Positions 56,111 through 64,000 of a stretch of DNA of 64,000 bases are shown in pieces. This stretch comes from Cristatella mucedo (taxonomy: Eukaryota > Bryozoa > Phylactolaemata > Cristatellidae): NCBI GenBank assembly GCA_009760855.2, contig WPIO01000031.1, forward strand, positions 455,001 to 519,000, in the 5' to 3' direction. The position numbers and the translations under genes were made by a program. Position 1 is the first letter of the stretch; each line of letters starts with the position of its first letter. A model generated the notes under the pieces. That model had not been told where the DNA came from. It ran no database searches and saw nothing but the letters and a program-made list of their open reading frames with translations.

Positions 56111-56334
56111 CATTTCTTGCGGCGATGGTTTAATGAGAGGTGAATCGCGGCCTGCAGACGTGTTTAGGATAGAGCGATCGTGTGCTGGCCCGCTACGAGC
56201 GTCTGTGGGAAAATACACTTTGTGTTGAAGCCCGCCAAGGTGCCTGTGAGCCGTTACCTGTGCCGTTCGCATTTAACTACACTAAGCACGTTTAAAAGGC
56301 TCGCTCAGATAAATATTCAATCCCTGCTTGTACT

Positions 56335-57900
56335 GCAATATTTCTCCGTCTATAACTTCGCAAAGCAACAAAGACAAGGTAGGTGATACGCTGGAGAGTT
56401 TTTGGTAGTGCACACAAAGCCTGAGCGGTTTTCGGTGGCTATATGCTATCCAACTGACTTCCTATCAAGCAACGAAGAGGCAGCAAGAAACATGGCCGAG
56501 CCAGGATGATGTTGAGGAAGGGACTAACGTGGAAGTAGCTGCTCATGACAACTAGAAAAAAAGTGCCCTGATAGGCGTCGGGGAAATAGATGGCGTTGCG
56601 TAAGAATTCGAGAAATGAGTTCTGCAGTCATGGATTTGCTGAGAAAAGCTTCCATAGGCAACGGTCTTGAAGAAGGGTCTTGAATGGAACAGCCAGGTTA
56701 ATGTCCACGGAGTACTATGGGCACGACGAGGCTGAAACTGGCGAAGCATTTCAGCTAGCTATGGAAGAGCTAAGCTATGGGCAACCTTTTTGTAGGTCAG
56801 AGTAAGAGTTCTATCCGTATCCATTGATCGATAGGAAGCCACCGCAGCTCCTTCCGCAATATAGACGCGTGGCTGAACCACGCTGAAATGTTTTACCAGC
56901 TTTGCAGCCATATTCATCACCAGCTGCAGAGGCTTGGTGGCTTTTATCGGTAGCCCAGCTAAACCGGAATTTCTGGAGTTCATCCTAAACAGAATCAGTG
57001 GGCTATTAATTTTTTTTTAGCAAGCCACCGTGGTAGACAGCTCCTAAACTTAAACAGGAATCGGACGTGACGCTTAGTTTCGGAAGCAGTCTGCTTAAGG
57101 AAATTTCCAAAGTTTGACCACTTACTAAAGAGGTTACCTAAATTCTGAGCACGTGGGAAGCTTGCACTAGCTCACCGCCGATTAATAAAAGTCTCCTAGT
57201 ACAGTCCTGTTGCATACTTGGGGTGGATGTCTTATGAGTAGCAACTCGGTTTTACTATCGCTTAGTTTAAGGACATTGTCGGCCAGCCAGGACCAAATGG
57301 GTGCAAGGCAAGCATTACTTTTTCAGTCTCTGCAACAGATGCCGATGGTTTCATAGACAAATGCAGCTGGGTTTTGTCAGCATAGAAGTGATAGCTGATC
57401 ACATCATTGACCCAAACCAATTTTCACGGAGGCTCGGTATTAATCGAGAATAACAAAAGACCAAGAACGGACCCTTCCGGAACTTTATAGGTGACTGGTC
57501 TTCTGGATGATACATAACCACCAAACGAAACGTACTGAACACGATCGAAAAAGTGCGATTTGAACCACTCGAGTGCCTTGTCGGCGAGATGATTAGTTGT
57601 TCTCAATCTTTCAAGGAGGATATCGTGATGATCAATAGTGTCAAATGCAGCTGATAAATCGAGCACCAAAGTGGCAATGAGATTACCACTATCGTTTCTG
57701 CGTACGATGTCGTTAGTCACTTGTTGGAGAGCGGTTTCAGTGGAGTGGTATCGCTTGAATCCGGACTGAAACTTTTCCGACAATCCATTCTTCTTTATGT
57801 GTTCTACAAGCTGCTTGGTGACTATCTGTTCGACAATCCAAACAAATAAAACAGTAAGACTGCGATGTTTTAGAGGGATATCTTAATCTAATCCTGGCTT
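56335..57900 (-). mobile_element. LINE family B, longest copy, inactivated
   Basis: Reverse copy from the 3' UTR through the post-RT domain into RT. At 57783-57424 RT reads FQSGFKRYHSTETAL, LVLDLSAAFDTIDHHD and VPEGSVLG, where the family has VPQGSVLG. Downstream the catalytic motif reads FYADK instead of FYADD. Several frameshifts. Shows that LINE B is also CR1/L2-group but distinct from A. Confidence 0.88.
57424..57783 (-). pseudogene. LINE B reverse transcriptase remnant
   Basis: 119-codon piece of RT with motif A intact (LDLSAAFDTIDH) but Gln to Glu in the PQG motif and loss of the second catalytic Asp of YADD just beyond. Non-functional. Confidence 0.88.
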
Positions 57901-60357
57901 TCTAATTATGGCCTATTTGAAAGACTTAGGAACAACCCCGCTATCCAGAGGCGCATTACTAACCCAGGCTTTCTTCTCCTAGCTGTGAAAAGCACTCAGC
58001 CTATAGTGGACCAACTACAACGCTGAGACGCTTACAGTAAGGGCCCGTGCTAAAAGACAGACCGGAAGACATACCCTGGTCATCTCAAGTGGCAGCACTA
58101 CTGGTCTATAGGTCTTGCACGCAACTTTTTTGTTCTCGTTGTGTAGCGGCGTCGCTGAGTTCATTCCGAGTTCCTCGCACGGAAAATTACCGTCACGCGG
58201 GGTTTTAGCGTCTCGTAGCGCAGCAGCTCGATTCGTGTCCGTAATTGCTTGTATTGTTGGCTACGTTGAACCTGCTTCTTGCAGACTGCGTGCGCGCTCG
58301 CCAGCGATCGTGCCCAGCTTCTAAAGCTAGTAAATGCTACGCCGGCGCGTCCTAGGCCTGCGAGTTGTTTACGCTCTCTTTCTTCACGATCCAGGCAGAG
58401 CTCAACTCCTGAAGCAGGTTAGCGGGAACGATTGGCCGCTAAGGCTTGCCTGCCCGCTAAGCAAGGTAGGCCTTCGAATCAGCTGACCGATCTTTTAATT
58501 CGGCGGATAAGCAGAGGTATGCAGATAGTAGATTGGCAAGCGCTGTAAAAAAAGCGAGTGAATGACCGGCGGTGGCGGCGAGAGCGGGCCGCTTAATGCC
58601 CTGCTATACGCCTGCAGCGCCCTCTATCGAAGCGGCGGTCTATCCTCGGCCGTTGCTGGCTTCTCTCAACGTACCCAGGCTGGGTTCGGTTGGCTGGGAC
58701 GGGACGGCTGTAATGTGGTAAGGGCCACCGGCTAGGCCCGGGTCTGACCTATGCCATGGTCGGATGTGCGGTGACGAGAGGTCACCTGGGCTCTTGAGTA
58801 GCAGAAGTTGGCCGGAGTAAGTCGTGGTGTTGGAGGCTCCCGGTCTCGCCGAGTTATGCATCTGGATGGTTGCAGGCGTGCTCCGGCAATGAGGCCAAGC
58901 GCGAAAGACAACGAGTACCCTAGGCCCGAGCGGAGCTGGATAGCACGCTCGCTGTTACGGCATGTATATTCCGCGTTCCTGTGTAGCATGTTCGTGGCTC
59001 CCCCGTGAGTTGGCGTCTTTCGGCGGAAGCTCTCGACCGTGGTAGACGTCGACTCCGACTAGCTAAGCAGTTACTCATCTGGCCGGATCTTTAACGGCGT
59101 ACGCTCGTACTGTTGGAACGGAGTCGGTACAACAGCGGGACTGCGGAAGCCGACTGACCAACTAACACATTTGTTCGCGCTTGCTGCGTCGTCTTGCGCC
59201 CCTATAGAGTACTTTGTATATGACCCCCCCCCCCTGTAGGCTTAATTAGTTCCCCTGTTGTTGTTGGCGCATGCGATATTATAAAGAGGTCTAACCTGAC
59301 GGCCGCTCGTCTTACGCTAGCTCAGCGGCATGGCGACCGGCGGCGTGGCCAGAGTATGGTGGGGCTTGACGGGAAATAACCTCTGACCCCTGAAACTCGT
59401 CTACATTTATAGCGCGTGAACTCCGCAGTGCCGCGATTCGCACCGACTGTCGGCAGAGTGAAGTCGCCCTAACGAGAATGCTTCCGTTCTATTTTTTTAA
59501 CCGAAGGCACGAGAAGCTCATATTAAATTAACGGAGAACCGTACAAGCTGCGGAAAGCCGCCGCCTGCTCGCGAAAGTGTCGCGGACGCACCCCTGCGAG
59601 CTTACCGATATCCCAATACTTTGCGTGCGATAAAATTTGAGCCAATGCGAACTATTGTGCATTTATTCGAGATTCTCTATCGGACACTAGTGGCAGGCCG
59701 CAAAACCAGGCGGTTTCGCACTCACCACTGAATTTACACAGCACTCCGATAGTACAGCGTCTAATTAAGGCGATCTACGTTTTGACCTCGGTGGTGACCT
59801 TGACACCATTTTCAATCGGCATTCGAAAAGGTCAAAGTTCGACCGGTCTTAGAAAACTCCCGGCTCCGCGACTGACACCTACGGACTTGGCGGAAGCAGA
59901 TTGCCCGCCGCTTGCGACGGGTCTCGCGTGCAAGAGCCAGCGTGCATCAGTCGAGCGCCGTCGCACCCGAGCGACCTCCTTCATAAAACAAATAGCTCCA
60001 ATTTCCGGTTTCGAGACGGTGGCCGAAAACGCGACCGCTTTATCGACCGTTTCTCTGTGCGCGCGCGCCGGCTTGCGTGTGCACGCTCAAAGGCGTCGCC
60101 TGAGGATAGCCGTTTCGCTCTTCACCGTCGGACGCGCGCTGCCAGCAGACGCTCGTGCGGCCAGCGACTAGCCGCTAGAGTAGCCGCTCGCGTGTACCCC
60201 CCCCCCCCGGCGCTTTGCTTTTCTAGCAGCGGTAACGGGCGGCACGCGTGACGAGCGGCCTCGAATTCCCGCAGTCGCGCGTGAGAGAGATAAAGCGCGA
60301 GCGCTCGATCTCTCGAGCGGAGCGCCGCGCTCGCGCGCGACGTTCCGCCGGACTCAC
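57901..60357. other. CpG-rich, LINE-free region, no gene assigned
   Basis: CpG density rises from about 58.1 kb. Frames of 70-130 codons occur on both strands but none has recognisable domains or clear splice sites. C tracts at about 59224-59233 and 60198-60208. Confidence 0.4.
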
Positions 60358-60620
60358 CGGCGTCCATTGAGCCTTTTGTGTCGCCAAAGTAAGCAGCCCA
60401 GTTGACGCGGAACAATCGACAGCGAGATTCTAGCGTCGGTGTCGCTTAGGGGCAGCGAGACGGCGGCAGCAGACGGAGCGTCGGCCTCGTGCGCGTGAGG
60501 CGATCTGCTTGGCGCTCTGTTTGCCTCGAAGCCGAGCCGCCGCCGCCGGCGGCTCGGCTTCGCCGGGGCGAGCGCTCTCGCGGCGGCCGCTAGCCGACGT
60601 CGTCGGCCCGCTCGTCTCAT
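60358..60620 (-). other. Candidate first exon of a divergent minus-strand gene
   Basis: On the minus strand an ATG at 60367 is followed after ten bases by a strong donor (GCCG then GTGAGT). The upstream sequence is CpG-rich, as in a 5' UTR. Downstream exons not found, so this is weak. Confidence 0.2.
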
Positions 60621-61162
60621 ATCGTCTCGCTCGCTCTCAGCGTCGCCGCGGCGCCGCGCGCAGCTCCTCGGTCCTCCGCGGAGCTAGCGCCTCGGCGAGC
60701 CGCCGCTCGAGGCAGCTGAGCGCGCGGCCGCGCCGTCTCGGCGGCCTTGCCCTCCGGTAGGCGGCAACTGCCAAAGGCGGCGGCTTTCGAGCGCGCGAGC
60801 CGCCGCGCTCCTAGCAACCGGTCAAATATCGACCTCGGCGGCGGCGCGGCGGCTCTCGCGCCGCTGCCGTCGCGAGCTGCGTGCACCCAGGCGCAGCAGG
60901 GCGTATCGCGTTACGGCTGGCCCCGCTGGAAGCGCGGCGGCGCTGCGCACGACTGCGGCCTCCGAAACTAGGGCGCCCACGGCGACGACCGTCGGGCCTG
61001 ACGCCGCCGCAGCCGCCGGCGGCGCTCAGGCTAGCCCGGCGCTTCCACCGCGAGCGGCGCTCATCCGGCCGTCCAGCCGTGCGTCCACCTACCGCCGCAG
61101 CCGCTGCCGCTGCGGAGGAGAATCCGGGCGGCCGCGTCGCCGCAGCCGCTGCCGCGCGAGCC
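60621..61162. promoter_or_regulatory. CpG-rich block before the 61.16 kb gene
   Basis: Very high CpG with GCC/GGC palindromes; a hairpin GCCGAGCCGCC/GGCGGCTCGGC lies just to the left at about 60533-60561. Probable promoter, possibly shared with the minus-strand candidate. Confidence 0.4.
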
Positions 61163-63763
61163 ATGGAGAGCGTCAAGCGGGAGCTGGCCAACCGCAGGTT
61201 CTGGTACCCGCTGCGGAGGGCCGCCGAGGTCGCCGTCAAGCAGACGCTGCCCGACGAGCGAGGTGAGCGGGCCGCCCGCGGCGGCGACGGCGGCGGCGGC
61301 GGCTTCGCCGTCCCAGCGCTGAAATCGGCCGGCCAGCCACTACCGCCATGCTACCCTCCGGTCGGCGGCGGTCGGAGGGGGGAGGGCGCCGAACCCGCTA
61401 TCGGTCTGTGCGCACTGTGCTCGGCTGCAGCGGCTCTCGCAGCCTCGCTCTCTTAGTCTCGTTCTCCTTTCGAGCGTATTTCGCTTTTCGGGCTCTCTGC
61501 CCGCCACGCTCGCCGTCACCGCCACCGAGCCTCTCGCCTCTCTCTGCTCTCGGCCGCTCTCGCATCTGCGCTCATCCACTCTCGCCTTTGCTCTCAGCCG
61601 CTCTCGCCTCTTCGCTCATCCGCTCTCGCATCTGCTCAACGCCGCCGCCGTCGGCTCTCTGGCCCCAGGCTCCATTACGCCGCTCTCCGCCACTTTAACC
61701 GCGGGTGGGCCGTCTAACTTGAGCCGTCGCTCAATGATGATGACGCTCAAGGCTGTGCATGCATGCCCGCCTCTGCGCTGGACGCTCATTAAACCCTCGA
61801 TGAGTTCATGAGCCGGGTCTTAGAATGACCGGGCCCTCGCAAACCCTTTAAAGTGCATAGCGTAAGCGTACGTGCATTCTGAAACAAGGTGGTGCAATAG
61901 CCAGTAAAATGTGATTTTATTTTGAACTGCAGCCTTTAGCATGCCTCGCCAATTTAACAACGCATTCGTGGACATCCGAGCGCCTGTCACGCCCTTCGAC
62001 CACGTGACCGGAGGGAGCCACGCAGACGAGCTGCTGCGAGCCCCCTTTTCTCGCCCTCCGGCCGCTCCTCTCCAGTCTCCGATCGACTAGCTCTCGCCCC
62101 CGGTGCCTCTCGGCGTCGGCGCCTCCTCTGCGCATCCTGTGGGGCAGATTGAATAGTTGTCATCTCCTGTAGGTCTCCTAGAGATCATTTCCCTAGTCCC
62201 AGTTTGAGTGAATCCTTGCAAAACACTTTTCGACCATTAATCCAGATTATCCAATTCAAAATGCACAGCTTTATAAAGCTCTCTAGATACTTTGAAGCTG
62301 ATGGTAATTTTAAGCTTCACTTTTGTTATCGCCATGGACTCAACTCTCGACCTGATAAATAAATAAGGATTTTTTGAAACTTAAGCCTACCGTAATTTAG
62401 AGCGTTCCTGCACGGAATTTGCCGCCGATTAGCTTAGCTACCCGACACTGGCACGTGGGAAGATACCTCGCAGACAGAAACTCGAATTGTAAAATCCACT
62501 CACCCGAGGTTGAAGGTTAAATTCCAATGGAACAAGACCAAGAGATTAAAAAAACGGCAAAAACAAGCCCAGCCGAATCGCCAATGGGAAGGTAGCCTGC
62601 GTGAAAACAGTGGAAATGGAAAAATGCACTGTCACGGAGTAAGGCAAAATTTCACGATTTGAAAAGACCGGCACTGAGAAACTAGCAAGAGCAAGAAAAG
62701 ACGAAGAGTCGCTAGGGACGAATCCGGAAGGCGAAACTAAAGAGCGCCTAGAATACGTGGGCTTAGTAATCGCAGACAGAAAGGTCGAGGTCGAGAAAGT
62801 TCAAGGTTGAGAAAGGTCGAGAAGCTACACGGCATCGCACTTCCAAAGCTAGAAAAACTGGATTTTCGACATACTCGACTACGGCTTTTTGAAAAATGTG
62901 TCCTAAGAACTTTTTTGATGCTTTGACTGCAAGGTCGACCGTCCGTACGGTGGGTTCAGCAGCGGGAAACACTTCGGCCTATTTTCCAAGGTAAACTTGG
63001 AGATTACCGTGATTAGTTTTTCACCGGTGCGGGCGATCCAAATGTTGTATGAACCGATCCTTGTTTACTTGCTGTAAGGCTATAACAAACAAAGTGCAAA
63101 GACTTCTGCCGCCGCCGCTCCACATAACTCATTATTATACGTGACCCGGGACATTTTTTTTGCTGCGCGTCAGCACATGGACGCACCGTGCACACTTTGT
63201 ATCGCGAGTTCAAGTGATTCGCGAGTCAGGTCACGCGACGAAGGTGCGAAAGTATATTTGGACCGAGACCGAGTTCGGTCTTAATTAACAATAAACGTCC
63301 AGACGCAGGCACGAGGCTGGAGAATTGAGAGCGTCCATTCCCTTGAGGCAGGTCGATACGCAAGGTTGTCAATCTATTCAGTTTTGGCCGACGCGCCGCC
63401 GCGCGTCGCGACGTGAGCAGCAGCGGAGCAGAGCAGAGCCGGCACAGATCGCCATCGATCGAGTCGCTCTGCGTCGTCGTTTCCGCAGGAATCGAGTTTG
63501 AGCGGAAGCTCATCGACATGGAGCGGAAGGCGGAAGTGGCCTCAATGCGCAAGGCCATGCGCGAGCGAATCAGCGAGCTGGACCGAGCAGCCGCTCGCTG
63601 CGAGCCTCGGAATGCCGCCGCCGCCGGACACGCAGCTGGCGGAAGTCCAAAGATGGAGCCCAAAAGCGATCCGAATTGGTGGATGCTGCCGCAGGAGACG
63701 ACGCGTGCTAAAGCTAAGAAGAGAGCGACGGCGGCGGAACGCTCTTTGGCGCGGCAACAGTGA
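61163..63763 (+). CDS. Probable two-exon gene, small coiled-coil protein of unknown function
   Basis: Exon 61163-61262 starts with a good Kozak context (GAGCCATGG) and ends CGAG before GTGAGC in phase 1. Exon 63489-63763 follows a TTTCCGCAG acceptor in matching phase and ends at TGA. Product of 124 residues: basic/aromatic start (MESVKRELANRRFWYPLRRA), then a charged helix (IEFERKLIDMERKAEVASMR, KAMRERISELDRAAARCE), then SDPNWWMLPQETT and a Lys/Arg-rich end. No signal peptide or membrane segment. I do not recognise the family. The TGA overlaps a possible donor (CAACA then GTGAGC), so more exons may follow beyond the window. An alternative second exon lies at 61933-62090. Confidence 0.55.
61440..61680. 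repeat. Imperfect CGCTCTCGC minisatellite
   Basis: Repeats of GCTCTCGC(A/C)TCT and CGCTCATCC-type words at uneven spacing, in the intron after exon 61163-61262. Confidence 0.55.
61933..62090 (+). CDS. Alternative or separate small exon (49-residue frame)
   Basis: After a good acceptor (TTTTGAACTGCAG) an open frame in phase 1 carries an ATG at 61941 and reads MPRQFNNAFVDIRAPVTPFD, then HVTGGSHADELLRAPF, and stops at 62088-62090. The phase fits the exon ending at 61262, giving an 85-residue product. It is too short to be found by length alone, but composition looks coding. Confidence 0.4.
62091..63488. other. Intron or intergenic, no feature
   Basis: AT-moderate sequence with a short AAGGTCGAG-type repeat at 62780-62822. 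Nothing else supported. Confidence 0.45.
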
Positions 63764-64000
63764 GCTCGAAATGCCGCGCTCGACGAAGCGTAGTGACAGT
63801 GCTGGCGGCGGCGGTCGCTTTATATCGCACGCTCGTCTTGGCGCGCGCTCTTGCCATCGCGCTAAGCGAGAGCAGCAGGGCGAGAAGAAGGCCGACGAGA
63901 CTGCGAGAATGCTCGAGAATGCTGCGAGAATTACGAGAGGCCGCCGCCCACTCTCTAGCAGACGCAGCGGCGGCAACTGCGTCGCGCGCAAGCTTGCGAT
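63764..64000. other. CpG-rich right edge, unresolved
   Basis: GC-rich with a repeated GCGAGAATGCTCGAGAATGC-type word at 63910-63945. May be 3' UTR or a further exon of the preceding gene. Confidence 0.35.

Overview
The window is animal (metazoan) nuclear DNA, not bacterial or viral. Its genes are split by GT-AG introns, L2-like LINEs and tRNA-derived SINEs are scattered throughout, Tc1-like transposon wrecks are present, long (CT)n, (GA)n, (AT)n, (CA)n and (GATA)n tracts are common, and a few CpG-rich blocks mark likely promoters. I cannot name the species. The repeat families and gene structure point to an invertebrate or other non-vertebrate metazoan.

The one gene I can identify is a SLAIN-motif family gene (microtubule plus-end protein) on the minus strand, 38396 down to 7009. 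I assembled it by hand from eight exons. All splice sites are GT-AG, every exon junction keeps frame, and the product is 693 residues. Intron 1 is phase 2 and the other six are phase 1, so the five exons 3-7 are symmetric. Its introns hold most of the repeats between 7 and 38 kb. Exon 1 lies in a CpG-rich block (about 37.6-38.9 kb).

Region by region: 1-2345 is a LINE family A copy cut by the window edge. 2.4-6.4 kb holds LINE family B pieces, GA/CT microsatellites, and a CAG-rich block with several open frames but no assignable gene. 7.0-38.4 kb is SLAIN. 38.4-40.4 kb is CpG-rich flank with a (TCC)n tract. 40.4-46.5 kb holds a reverse LINE A copy, a long (TA)n, and an old LINE A copy carrying two nested insertions with target-site duplications. 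46.8-47.7 kb is a CpG-rich block of unknown role. 47.94-50.85 kb is the best-preserved LINE A, with an 890-codon open frame. 51-57.9 kb holds SINEs, LINE tails and an old LINE B copy with reverse transcriptase. 58-64 kb is CpG-rich and LINE-poor. It contains a probable small gene on the plus strand (exon at 61163-61262 joined to 63489-63763 or to 61933-62090) that I do not recognise.

The most interesting pattern is that the tRNA-derived SINEs end in a tail that matches the 3' tail of LINE A. This suggests the SINEs use the LINE A machinery. The nested insertions give a relative order of activity of the two LINE families.
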